This document shows positions 39,067 through 51,860 of a stretch of DNA of 64,000 bases, piece after piece. The notes under the pieces are model-generated. The model worked only from the letters and a program-made list of their open reading frames with translations. It ran no database searches and had not been told where the DNA came from. The DNA comes from Absidia repens (lineage: Eukaryota; Mucoromycota; Mucoromycetes; Mucorales; Cunninghamellaceae). The position numbers were made by a program, and so were the translations under genes. Every line of letters begins with the position of its first letter. The first letter of the stretch is position 1. Where the stretch lies: assembly GCA_002105175.1 (NCBI GenBank), contig MCGE01000007.1, positions 1,674,001-1,738,000 of the forward strand. Reading direction: 5' to 3'.

Positions 39067-39498
39067 CTAAATATAAGAATCAATCGCCCTAAATAGCTTT
39101 TGCATTTCAAACAGACCAAGCTTTGCTAATAGAAAAGAAGGAGAAAAAAAAAAGTTAGGTGTGTTGTCATAGTCGGGAGGCGAACTTACGGATTGGCACC
39201 TGCATTCGAAGAGTTGTCCGGACCATGTCTTCTATTTGGGCAATCTCATCAGTATGGAAGTACGCCATAAGCAGTAAGGGCATTTCAGAGTTTCCAGATT
39301 GAATCAGTTGAATAAAAATCCTAGTCAATTCCTTCTATCAATGATAATCAATTTGAGTATAATCTTTTTTTTTTTATTTTAGTGTACACATACAACCTTT
39401 TTTTTTTCCCTCCCCGCTTACCTGGTGTCTTAACATTTGATCCGCAGATACCAATACCAAGCACAACAGTAATTTCAATAATCTAAGGTGCCAAATAC

Positions 39499-39529
<31 letters not shown>

Positions 39530-40876
39530 AACAACCCCGCGTCAATTGTATATCCAAGTTTGTCACGATCTGTCATTTTCTCCCGTCGGGATCACTTACT
39601 TTTCAGATGCATCATTTGCCATCAAAAATAAACACTGTTGAATTTCCTGATCCGTCATTTTCACCCCGAAGAAAGCAACAAGTCCACAAAGAGCACGAAT
39701 AATAGCGGTGATGTTTACAGGTAAGGGAGGTTGTTCTTGTATCATTGTCGGTGCTGATGTGGAAATTGCATCTATGTAGTCGGAAAGTTCCTGAATTATG
39801 CTTGTTTTGATTTTGGTGAGGGAGGCCCCGCTGGTCGAAGATTGCTGTAGGAACCAAGACGGTTGTAAGTTGAAGACACCATTCAAAAAGTCCACATAGT
39901 CATCGTTGCAGAATGCTACCGTCAAATGTATGACCAGGCTCGGTAGGATACGTAGTTCACTCAGCTTGTAACGAACACGATGAGCGTTCTGAGGTTGTGT
40001 CTCCACCATTGCATAGACGGTATCACTGAATAAAAAAATGTGTCAATTCCCATGCCTCTATATTCAGCCAGCTGTAACTTTTTTTTTCCCTTTACCTTAA
40101 ATAAAGAGCGTGCTTGGTAGGCAGATGTTGTAAACTTTTCAAGAGGTAGTCCATTATCTATGAATACACACACACCCACACGCACAAATGAAAAAATTGA
40201 CCGATAATGAGCATCATAGGAATATTGTTTACTAAATTGATCGCCATCTTCTCTTCTCCGGTATCCCAATTACCTGGTCGAATTCAAGAGGTCTATGTTT
40301 TATAATAGTCTTGATAATAATACATCGAGTGGGAAGGTAGATAAAGCCTCGGAAGACTTGCTGGCGTTCATCAAATTGTCTTGCTTGAGAGGCAATTTCA
40401 TGCTCTAATTCTTCATAACAATCCAAAGCATCCGCTATATATTGGCCATATCCCTGGAGGAAGGATTCACTTGATAAAAACTGCACTGCTGGCCGGAGAG
40501 CAAGTTGGGTACGATCGGTATTGCCGGACGTGGTCGCGACAATAGTTTGCAGCAGGAAAAAGTCTACAATAAGGAGACTGGAGTCAATTGTGGATGATCA
40601 GGTTAGTATAACTGCATCGTTCGCTGCTATTCTAGTCAATGAATTATTTTGCACCGATAATAATACTTACAAGTATTGGTTTGCTTGTCCATGGATATAT
40701 TGCGCCTATGTAACAAATAAAAGACAAACGATTCGTTAAATCTGTGTGTATTATTCGTGTATGAATCAATGTTCTCGTTTTCTTCCTACGTTAGCTGCTT
40801 CTTCCCCTATTTTCGTTCTAGTTTGTCTGTATTCTTTGTAAATGTTCCTTGCCAAGATTTTATTGTCATGATCCAT
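39067..40876 (-). CDS. INTS2: INTS2-like protein (Integrator complex subunit 2), short form
   Basis: Eight-exon model of 392 aa: 40790-40876, 40671-40705, 40274-40577, 40096-40157, 39600-40025, 39422-39482, 39190-39334 and 39067-39125. Similarity to animal INTS2 is recalled, not searched. Supporting stretches are RVRYKLSELRILPSLVIHL; AIIRALCGLVAFFGVKMTDQE; LLKLLLCLVLVSADQM; and PLLLMAYFHTDEIAQIEDMV then TLRMQVPI, which parallels the animal YFHSNQLSAIIDLV region. Integrator is a metazoan-type complex that cleaves nascent snRNA and mRNA at Pol II. Animal INTS2 is about 1200 aa. Here the frame ends shortly after the YFHT segment (SYI stop), with only about 240 bp before the next gene, so the C-terminal half is missing. 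The start at 40876 follows a T-rich tract plus TAG that could be a splice acceptor, so upstream exons are possible. Confidence 0.72.
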
Positions 40877-41819
40877 TCTAAAAAAAAAAAGAAAAACGAG
40901 AAGACATTAAAATGTCCACCACACGCTAATAATGGTCCATGACGGAGTTTCAACACCATTTAATTTTTCCACTTGTGGATTCACTATGTATTTTGGATAG
41001 TATTGATCTCTTATGCACTGCATGTTCCTATTCAAGAATGATCCATGGCGTATCTAATTAATTCTTTTACTGTTCAGTATATGTTTGATTAGCTTTTTTT
41101 CGAGTCGGTAGGGATGAATTAGAACTATATTCCTATTAAAACATTTTCGAGCATATGATACTGTATATTTTGGGCCAAATTGCGCCTGACTTTTTGTTTC
41201 TCCTGGTATTTTTGCTATGAGAGAGAGGAAGCCAGTGAAACAAATAAAAATAAACAGGAGGATGACAAGCTATCATAAATTAATAGACTCGAAGGAAACA
41301 AAATTGATCAGCAATAATTTCCTGTATAGTATTGGACTGGGATCTGATGAAAGTATCTACGCCTATTTTGTGGAACTCAATACATACAGTTAACAAAAGG
41401 ATGCCGGTATTTTGGAGGCATCTATCACACAAATTCCGGCAGCCTTTTGAGGTTTGTCTAATTTTATTTAGGAATGATACTTGAAGGCTTCTCCGATTTA
41501 TCTTTATATCACTTGAAAACATTTTCTGATGCAAACTATTGAAGACATTCATTTGAGGCATCTAGATATATTTTTATTGTAGAGTAAATGTAACTTAAAG
41601 TAAACTATAACAGTAAACAATTCCATGACGTGTAGCAAACTAATCTAAAGTAAAAAAATGGAGGACGGGACGGGAGAAACAATTCTAAAATGCGGAGAAT
41701 CACCATTTCATTACTGTTTAGTAATAGAGGCTCATGTCATGAGGAGAGAGTTACCGTATTGAAAATGTTCCATGATTGTAAGCAAAAGGAGTTCTCCTTT
41801 TTTGTATAACGAATTGGTT

Positions 41820-42568
41820 ATAGGTGAAAAAGTTCTCTCAGAGCGAGCCACAGAAAACATTTCAAATCCCGCACACGTGAAGTTTTACCTTCTTCCATAT
41901 TTTTATTTTTTCGCTCTCTTTCTTTTTTTATTTCACAATTGTGGCTTCTATGGGATTCTGGTGGACTTAGAATATTGTGAAGACTAGTTTAGAATGGGTT
42001 TCAGCTCAGGGATTACAAGACGCATGGGGAAACCCTTTCATTTTGGATCTAGGATTTAGAACCACCAGTAGTTAACTTTTTGAAGTCTGCATTAGCTTAG
42101 GTTCGTCATAGTTTTGTTATCGTATGTCTCTATATTCCAATAAAGCATACCTCTTTTTACATACCTCAATGAAAAATGTTCTATATGTCACTTTCATGTC
42201 TTGTGCAATAGATCCTTTTTTAGTACCATCATTCCTTTTGATTAGTGATGACCGTCTTTGTGTTTGAATAAAAGATAACTACTTTGTCATTCTCATACCT
42301 TATACAGTACATCAGCTCCCCATTCACATGTTTTTTTTTAGATTAGCATTAACCTTTCTTCAAAGCTCATGTTAATCTCCCTCATGCTTCCTCCAATAGA
42401 TTCTTCCATTGAATCCCTTGTTACATCCCTCGTCTTTAGTTCTAGTATCTACCAATATGCTTTAATAAAATACGTCCATTTTAATAACTATCCTCTGACA
42501 TATCATATATTTATTCAACAATGTATGTAGCTGTTTTATGAGTGTTCTATTAAACAATTGTTTTCTAG
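41820..42568 (+). repeat. Dispersed repeat family R1, copy C
   Basis: Full-length. The 5' block TTTCAAATCCCGCACACGTG is at about 41861-41880. The core is at about 41985-42055, with GGGTTTC and GAAACCC as perfect 7-bp inverted arms on either side of GGATTACAAGACGCATGG. An AATAAAGCATACC motif lies near 42140, and the 3' end is near TTGTTTTCTAG. Confidence 0.85.
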
Positions 42569-42939
42569 ATCGCCGACACTATCACTATTTTTCTCCCCGT
42601 GCTGCAGGAACCGAATGGGTCTTCGTGATGCTGTGCATTTTACCATCAATATAGAGCATTTTGTATTGATTTTCAGCTTATCTAAGACTAGTCTCCGCAT
42701 TTCAAAACTCGGTGCATGGTTAATAGTTTTAGGTCGCATATGAAGTGTGGCGCTGTTCTCGCTTTACCATTCATATTCGCCAACTTAGACCGAGACGTCA
42801 GCATAATATACCCAGACTGTATACATTGTGTATATTTCCCGCCTCTTTTTCTTCGCATGTGATATAATTAATTTAATTAATGAAACTCAAACTAAAATCA
42901 GGTGGACTCAAGAGGTGCAAATTCGCGGGGAGCGGTTCT

Positions 42940-43020
42940 CATTTCATCAATAACCACACTTCAATAATCCCCACTGTGACACCCAGTAGATCAGTTTTTT
43001 TGCAAGCGTGAGAACGTTTT
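42940..43020 (+). repeat. Short repeat R2, copy 3
   Basis: Contains CATCAATAACCACACTTCAA, then TGACACCCAGTAGATC, then GAGAACGTTT. This is the same order of blocks as at about 29495 and 30690. It lies about 370 bp after R1 copy C. Confidence 0.5.
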
Positions 43021-43477
43021 GAAATTGAATTCAATTAAGGTTCACGTTGTGTTCTTGCTGAATTGCACTATGTCTTGTCCTATGATAATTCCTCATTTTC
43101 AGAAGATATCAGACAACGTCATGATACACACCACCATAGATACAATACTGCTTTTCCTTTGTCTCATACGGGCTAAAGTATACATCTACAATCACACAGA
43201 ATAAGAAAATAGTAACTAAAATCTTTAAATACAAAATCCCAAGACTATTGTATACACACACGCATATTAATACATATAGAGATAGATATATAAAGACCAG
43301 CTTTATTGTTTAATGGATTGATAAAATATAAAATACTATGATATAGAATGTACAAACATATGGACGTGGGGGAAAGGAAGAGGGGGAAGGAATGGATAAA
43401 AGGAGGGAGGAGCATGTACTCTACCAAGTATATATTCATCGGGCACTATAAGCAAAACCACCAAAAGTTATATCCCA

Positions 43478-45215
43478 TTAACTCAAGCAAAGCCCTTCGT
43501 TGATGCCATAGTAGCTATAAGAATAAAATAAATCAGTATCATTTCCTTCATCATTTGACTTGTAATGTATCAATGCATACTTCAAGTGATCAAGGAGACT
43601 AAGGAATGGAACGACAGAATTGGCACAGGCATCTGACTCAAATTCAGCAGTGCATATTTCTATTCCCAAAAGAATAAAAAAAAAAAAAGGTTAGTGGATC
43701 ACATTCATAAGCTATTTGTTCGTATTCATCTACCAGTTAATTTTGAAGCATTGTCCTTGATCCAGTATTCAGTACCAGAGTGAAGGAAACCAAAGGACAT
43801 TGGAGGGAGGTGGGGAACCACTAGAAAAATAAAAAGACAAATGCCATAAATTCACAAAAAAAAAAAAAAAAACCGAAAAGGAAATCAGGACCATAAAATA
43901 ACAATAATGATAATAAAAATAAAGTGAGTCTTACCATCTGAAGAATGGATAGTGCGAATTTTAGGGATCTTGGTAGACTTGACATAAGCTGCAAATTCCT
44001 TGTTTCCGACCCGAGGTTCGCCTAGATAATATATTATTGAAAATAGTAAGCTTTTGTGCTATATACACAAGTTCATAGGTACTTACCGTAAGTGTAAATC
44101 TTTGTGTTGGAGGGTGTTACGTGGGAGAATCTTTGGAACAAGTCCATCGCGGCTAACACAGCTTGAGCAGCACCTAAAGAATGTCTAATATAAAAAAAAA
44201 GTGTAAATAATAAAACAAGGCAATCTTCAACGTTGTATATTATTTACCCAGATACATCAACGCTGTAGTCAGGATATTGAGTAAATAGTTTGCCCATTGT
44301 TGTGGTCACTGTGTTTTGTACAGAGATATATGACTTGTAGAATCCCTATGACAAAGGATGAATGTTTAATGCTAGCTTCATGGCTATACTTTTCTTTTCT
44401 TTTTACTCACCGTATGCACTTCAGCTCCATTGCTGACAGGTGGGTATGAACTTTTGATGAATTCAAGATCCTGAAGAAAGAGAAGAAGAAGAAAAAAAAA
44501 AAGAAAAGATTAAAAGAGCCCCTCTACTGTCATATAGTTTAAACACCGCACTGACCACTATTGCGCTTCGAATGGAATTGGTACCTGAAAAAAAAAAACG
44601 AAACAGCGACACACAAGTTTGAGCGTTCAGATACTCTTTTTTTTTTTTTTTTTTTTTTTTACCTCTGAACACCAAGAAAATAGTCTTCTGGCTACTGCTA
44701 GTAATGATGTATCCATTAGTATCATCCAAGAGAGTGGTAAAAGTGGCTTCAATCTTGGCATCAGAGACAGACGATTGACAATGGGGACAATCCCAGACTT
44801 TACCAGGAACCACCTTTCTACAATAGGCATTGGCCACTAATTCTGCACGAAGAAAAGATGTTGCTACCTGTGCTGTAGAGGCCTGGGTCACGCCATCGGA
44901 TGAACTAGCAGCTTTCACGGTATCGGTGATATTTTGAGGAAGTTCCAATGCCCAGGGACCTTTTTGCTCAGTACCGGAAGGTAAAGGACCATTGACATCG
45001 CTGATAGATTGTTCCATTTTCATGTTGATATCGGGAATAGAACTGGCAGGTTGGGTGCGAGCGGGAATGAGGGCGGGAAGGTCATCAGCAGCAGTGGCAG
45101 TGGTATTATCCGATCGCGTTCTTATGCGTCTAGTGTTAGTCATGGGTGCAGCTTGAGTCATGCTCGACATTATCCAAACAGTTAATGTCAAAGGCAAAAA
45201 AACTTGAATCTTCAT
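43478..45215 (-). CDS. Secreted triacylglycerol lipase (class 3, Rhizopus/Rhizomucor type)
   Basis: Nine exons (44663-45215, 44556-44584, 44411-44470, 44248-44345, 44087-44184, 43935-44021, 43734-43820, 43581-43659, 43478-43514) encode 375 aa, close to the roughly 390-aa Rhizopus prepro-lipase. A signal peptide (hydrophobic core VFLPLTLTVWIM, then SSMTQAAP) and a Thr/Ala/Pro-rich propeptide precede the mature enzyme, which begins near SDGVTQASTAQVA. The catalytic triad is visible: Ser249 in GHSLG, Asp308 in SSDVVPHLPP and His362 in LLDHLNYYGINEGLC. YGEPRVGN and HSGTEYWI are conserved, and four or more Cys in the mature part suit disulphides. The last intron (43515-43580) could be read through in frame, but removing it restores the conserved HLxYxGIN end. 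Intron 1 begins with a long A tract directly after the donor. The enzyme hydrolyses external fats. Confidence 0.95.
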
Positions 45216-48200
45216 GATAAAATGATTGGAAGGGGAGGAGGATGGAGTTGGCTTTGTTTCTGTTTTTTAAAAAAAAAAAGACTTGGGATCAATAAAATGT
45301 TTCTGTATTTATATGATATTTTACTTGTCCATGAACTCAATGAGAATGGGTTTGGCACATGAAAATAGAGTGGAACTTTAAGGATGAATCTTCAAAGAAA
45401 AATAATGGTGAGACCCGGTGATTGAAATAACGAATATTTGTTCCTGAATTTTTATTTGAAGGCCAGTTTAGTACCCGCAAAAGGATATCAAATCGAATTG
45501 TGATAACCATCCTGCATTTTTGATGAACATTTATTTTGTGATAGCAGTACGTGACCAGCCAGCTGAACTATTTGTTAAATATTTCTACATAAGATACTTT
45601 GATAACATGTTTTGCTGGTGAAAAAAAAAAAACCAAAAAAAAAAAAATAAAAACGGTAAACGTACTGTAGTTATGGCAAATATATGAGGGCTTCCATTAA
45701 AGTTTTATATTCGGTGTATATTTTTGAATTCAATTTGTAATCGTAAGGAAACCGCTTAGCCTAGTGGGATATCAATGAGAATTTCCTATTACATGCAGGT
45801 AGGATAATTCCGCCCCAAATGAAACATACTGCAGTGTAGCCCTAGCTGACAGGTGATACATATAGCTACATGATTATATCTATCCTTGGCATATGTAGTG
45901 GGAGAAAGGAAGTTTCGCTTGTAATTAAAAATAAAAAAAAAAAAAAGGAATTTTTTCTCGGCCCACACTATAGTCAAGAAATGAACATAGCTAGTACGAC
46001 CACGTTTATGGAAGAGTCTATACCTGTCTAACAATAGAGATCATTTAGTGCTACCATGAATATACAGTATGGGAATTCATGAAAAGAAAATGTCAGTTAA
46101 CGGTGAGAATGTCAACAATAATCAATATATTGTGCAATACAATGCTATACCCATAAGTATTGTCATCAGATCAATAATTAAAAAAGAAAAAAAAACTCGC
46201 GCAAGTGCACTTTAGTAAACGGGCGTTTTTTATTTCTTGGTCCTTTTCATATTGATTCATTTCATAAAGCCTCCGAGTATTACCCCACATTTTCCCGTTT
46301 CACACACCAACTTAAGTATCTACCATATCAATCAATCTCTCTTAAAATGTCTTGTTCCTTTATTGTAAGATTTCCGCAGTAAAAAATAAAAGAAGACTCC
46401 GATCACCCACTAAAAATCCACATATCCGCACAGTAGTACCCCGTTTTCTTAGTGATCCTAAAAACCCAACATCCCACAAACTTCCAGGCGCACTTACTAT
46501 ATCTGTCTCCCTATTGATACATTTGCTAATTTCCTTTCATCATTCCTATCATGGTATGTAAAATCATTCAAACGAAAAGTCTTTTTATTTTATTCAAAGG
46601 TCCCTAAATATAATACTATTACTATAACTATAATTTATCCTAAAATAAGCTAATCTACCATAGTTGATATTTATATTCCATTGTTCTTGTGTACCATTGA
46701 TCCAATAGTGGTAAATGCTTAGAAAGAATACCGACACATACAGAGTGACGTTTTTTATCAGTATTTCCCGGCATCAGGACCCAAAAATAACCTACGCGTA
46801 TGTTGTCTTACATTTATTTTAAAAACGTTAGAAACGTAGGAACTCTCCATTGAAAAAAAAAAAAAAAATGAGTGCGTTGACTTCACTAAGCTCCTATGAG
46901 CGTGCCAAAATCTGGCCCTTTTTTCCTGGATTGAATGGCCTTGCAGTTCTATTGGGTGGATATATATATGTAATAATAAAATAAGATTAGTAAACATGAA
47001 GGTATTTATTTTGAGGCATATTTTACCACGTTGTTTGTTTCGTAAAGCATGATTTGTTGTTGCAAACATGAGTGAGACTATGGGGACATTATTTTTTGAA
47101 GCAGGTAAAAAGAGACATATTTTATTCAAATATACATACAAATTATAACACTTAACTAAGCTACATGGAAGCTTCAAAAAGCCAACTAATGGGTTGTCCT
47201 AAATCTTGAATCCGAAATGAAAGGGTTTCCCCATGCATGTCGTAATCCCTGAGTTGAAACCCCTTCTAAACTAGTCCTGACACTAATCCAAGTCCAACAG
47301 AATCCCATTGAAGTTGAATGGTGACGAAAAAAAAAAAGGGAAAAGAGGAAAAAAACAAAAAAATGAAAGAAGGGGAAAATGATAGAGGATATAAAAATAG
47401 AAAACTCGCTGGACGGGGTTTGAAAGGGTCCCCCTACTTGGTACAAAAAGGAACCTTTATTATTTTTCATGAAACCATACCATCTGCATAGCGGTTTCCT
47501 TGTCATGGTAGCAATCTCCAGAATTAAACGACGGCGTTATGGTGGTTCTACTTCTCTTTATTCTCTTGCAGTCGTATGGTGCAATTCCTCCTAGCCTTAG
47601 TTTACCCACTGTATCCAATCATGTACATAGTTTGACACACGCTGTAAAATAGTTTATCCTTTTGACTTGCATTAGTTTGCTTTACACACACACACACACA
47701 CATACACTTGGCACACACTACTGTCCGCACCTATAATCTCCATATATCTAACTACGACTTCAATAAAGCCATTGTATACCTTCAATAAAAATCGCACAAT
47801 GGAGCCTGATCTTTTTATTTATTGACAGAACTCGTGGCGTTTGATCCTCCCCATCTTCCTCTTTGAATTTTTCTATATTTTGAAGAAAGAAGTCTCTGAC
47901 ATTTTTATCTTTAAGGTGGAAAGCCGGGGTGGGGGAGGGACGGGACTACAGAGCGGTGACAAAAAGACAGCGATGAACTTTTTTAGACCGCATGGTTAGT
48001 GGATTAGTTTTTGCTCAGAAAACTATTCGAGGGTAAGTTGGGTGAGTCACCAGAGACTTTGTGGGGGGAAGAAAAATTTCCAGTTATTCAAAATATCATT
48101 TGTATGAAACTGGCCAGTGCTACCCCTCCTTATCGATTAATCCATATTACATATCATCCCCCCGACCCCTGGAAGGGCATGTTTATTCGAAAAAAAAGTA

Positions 48201-48488
48201 TCCACGAGGATGAACCAAGGAAGAAGGAGTGCTTACATATATGTGATCAAAAATAAGAAAAAAAAAAATGAAATTCATGAAAATAATGTCCAGGCCGTAT
48301 TGAGGTCACAAACAATAATAAATTCTATATTTTGTTGACACAACGAATGATAAAAAGAAATAGAGATTCTATATAAACGGATTTTATTAAAACAAGAAAA
48401 AAAAAAAAGCAAAAAGTGAAAAAAAATAAACTACGGATAAAAATGAACTAATGGTACAAAAACAACAACAACAACAACACCACCAACA
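45216..48488. other. Intergenic, 3.3 kb, carrying one full-length inverted R1 repeat
   Basis: No supported gene. R1 copy E occupies about 46700-47470 on the minus strand. A CA microsatellite is at about 47682-47705. A minus-strand 139-codon frame at 46758-47177 falls inside the repeat and is not considered a gene. The left end is the lipase promoter and the right end is the 3' flank of the unknown gene ending at 48489. Confidence 0.55.
46700..47470 (-). repeat. Dispersed repeat family R1, copy E (inverted)
   Basis: Read on the minus strand: 5' block TTTCAAACCCCGTCC (about 47413-47428), core at about 47199-47274 with GGGTTTC and GAAACCC arms, GAATAAAATATGTCTC near 47110-47125, and a 3' end near CTAAGCATTTACC, matching the 3' end of copy A. 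Full length, about 0.77 kb. Confidence 0.8.
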
Positions 48489-49826
48489 TCAGGGTATAGT
48501 GGTTATATCAAATACTATATATAGCTTAATACCGACGCGCATTATATGAGATGCATGCGAAAGACGGGGCTATCATAAACAAAAAAAGGAAAAACAAAGT
48601 GATGAGTGAGTGTGCCTGTTATTTTTTTTTTTTTTTTGATGATGGGGGTACAAATCAGACTTACGAAATGTAATTGAGACAACCAAACATGCAAAGCCTC
48701 TATTACCAAGGAATCAGGGATTGATGCATAATTGTTCATGTTTGCAGTTGAGCCACTATGTTCACGAGGTCGGGCTTGAACAGCCAAGTTGATAAAGCCA
48801 ATGCCAAATGGCGCCATCACATTAGGTTCCGAATTGTTTGCAGGTAGTTTGACAATAGAGAGCTTCAATATAGCCTTTGCTTGACCCGTTTGTTCGTCGC
48901 TTCCCTTGAAATATGCTGGATGGCTTGGAAGTATATGTCGATCCAATCGGATGGTTTTATTCAGAACAATAGAATGGTGTAAAAAAGATCGTATCCGCAT
49001 GCCGTTTTTCTATTAGGAAGAAAATTACGAACTGGTTAGGTTTTCTTTTAAATATATATATATAATTGTTTCTTGGTTTACCTTTTGAATACGAGTAACT
49101 GAAGGATGATGCAAATTAGATGCTTCTTCTTCGTTGGGGAGGATAGTTTCTAATGTTGAAATTTTAGGTGAGGGAAGGGAAGTAGATGATGAAGTTGGAG
49201 ACGTTAATGGTGGAGATACTGGATCTTGATAATCCTGATAATTTCTAGTCAGTGTTTCAGTAAGGTTTGACGTAGGGGGATCATTGGTATCATCAATGGC
49301 GATGTTTGAAGATGAGCCTATAAATGAAATAGAGTGTCAATTAGGAACAAAACCGAAACACTAAACTTTATTTTTATGACATATTACCATTTGATTGTTC
49401 TGACGAAGATGATGATGATGACGACGATAAAGAAGATAATTTTGATGTGAGTGAAGGCGTATGTTGTAATAATTTTTGAATAGTATCATAGCTGCTGTAT
49501 TGTTTTGAAAGTCGATTCATTTGTTTTTGTGATAAATCGTCATAGTGACAGTTTTCCAGTTGTGGTTGATACATATGGACTGACTTGGAGTAGTTCAACG
49601 AGAAAGAGGACATGGAATGCCGGTTCAAACAATTTGAAGTGGTAGATGAAGTCAATGGTCGTCGCGCAATGGGAGGCCGCTCGATGTTTTGTTGTCCATA
49701 TTTCACTATTAGTTGCGGTTCCAAAGCGGAGTGGGGTCTTGGCTGCCTCTTTTCCAAACCAACATTGATGAGTTGATGACGATCTTCACGGAAGTAGATA
49801 CCGCCTTGCAAATCAGTAAACGACAT
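48489..49826 (-). CDS. Uncharacterised protein, Ser-rich N-terminus with a small conserved-looking C-terminal region
   Basis: Four-exon model (49388-49826, 49082-49317, 48665-49009, 48489-48569) gives 366 aa. The last exon is uncertain: reading through the final intron gives an alternative C-terminus ending near 48549. I do not recognise the family. Residues 1-225 are largely disordered (a run of about 14 serines near residue 130, then Ser/Pro/Thr-rich). From about 226, KNGMRIRSFLHHSIVLNKTI, AKAILKLSIVKLP and FGIGFINLAVQA look like beta strands of a folded domain. The pattern LKLSI then FGxxxINLA faintly resembles NT-C2 domains, but this is a weak impression. No signal peptide or transmembrane segment. 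The exon joins keep frame, which supports coding. Confidence 0.65.
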
Positions 49827-50728
49827 TGTTTTATAGGTTATGAGTTTAAAGAGAGAAAAATCGAGATGAGAAATAGTGAAAGAAGGTGAAGTAAATGAAA
49901 AAAAAAGGCTTGTTCTTTTTTTCTTTTTAGGTGGGATCGGGGATTAAACTTTACCCCTGAATTTTTTCGAATGTGCTGCTCGTCAAGCATTGACCTTCCC
50001 ATATTTAGTGCTCTCCTAAATTCTAGAGATTATATGTATAAAAGAATTATAACTATTATTAACACAGGTTTCTATCCAGCTTCTCACCCATGTATATGTA
50101 TCATGAAGCATTCATTTTTGATTCTATGCTACCTTGTCATCAAATAAGAAAAATGCGCAATAGATATCATACATATCATAAGACGGTATCATAGTACATC
50201 ACCGTTTCGTCAACATTGTCAGTGCTCTTGTATATATATATATATATATATATATATGATAGCTTCAGGATACAGTGTATTTTCTTTGTCTAATGGTATT
50301 AATACGTAAGCCCAATGGTAGTTCCCGCGAGACCCAGATAGCGGATTCTTTATTATTCCCTCTAATAGACATCAAATCCCGCTATTTGTGAAAGACAATA
50401 AAAACAAACAATGCGGATCAAAAAAGGGAGCACATATATCACATTTGTCTGAACTCTCCTTTAAATTAAATCTCAATCATGTCATATTGGCATAGATAAA
50501 TTATTTTTATTTAGTATCATAAAAAAATAAAATAAAGTAAAATAAAAAAGAGGGGCATAGGTGTAGTACATCAATATAGTATGTATATCAAAAAGCGAAT
50601 GGGATAAAGCGGCATGGCATAAAACTAAAGTGATGGATAATTTTCATCATCACTAAACTATTCCGGCATATTGTATAAACTAACAAATCAAAAAGTGCAT
50701 ATATAAATGTAAAATAAAGGTGAAGAAA
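49827..50728. other. Intergenic, 0.9 kb
   Basis: Promoter side of the unknown gene ending at 49826 and 3' flank of the zinc-finger gene. Contains a (TA)n tract at about 50231-50257. No ORF with protein character was recognised. Confidence 0.6.

Positions 50729-51860
<1,132 letters not shown>

Larger units (their letters stand above)
40877..43477. other. Intergenic, 2.6 kb, carrying R1 and R2 repeats
   Basis: No supported gene. Holds R1 copy C (41820-42568) and R2 copy 3 (about 42940-43020). A 93-codon minus ORF at 41280-41561 was considered and not accepted. The right end is the 3' flank of the lipase gene, with a TATATA/CACACA-rich patch at about 43254-43290. Confidence 0.55.

Noticed and set aside
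40671..40692. Alternative INTS2-like start at MDKQTNT (40692)
   Set aside because: It can be joined to the next exon with another acceptor, but the model beginning at 40876 uses a better reading (ANAQYIHGQANQY then FLLIVDFF) with consistent phases.
41280..41561. 93-codon minus-strand ORF
   Set aside because: Isolated, no recognisable motif, and lies in a repeat-bearing spacer with no supporting exons.
45745..45830. tRNA-like segment containing TAGCCTAGTGGG (A-box-like)
   Set aside because: No matching T-arm/B box or acceptor stem could be paired at a proper distance; probably chance.
46758..47177. 139-codon minus-strand ORF
   Set aside because: Falls inside R1 copy E; the frame is not open in the other copies.
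48011..48256. 81-codon plus-strand ORF of normal composition
   Set aside because: No recognisable domain, no splice partners, no homology recalled; ORFs of this size arise by chance.
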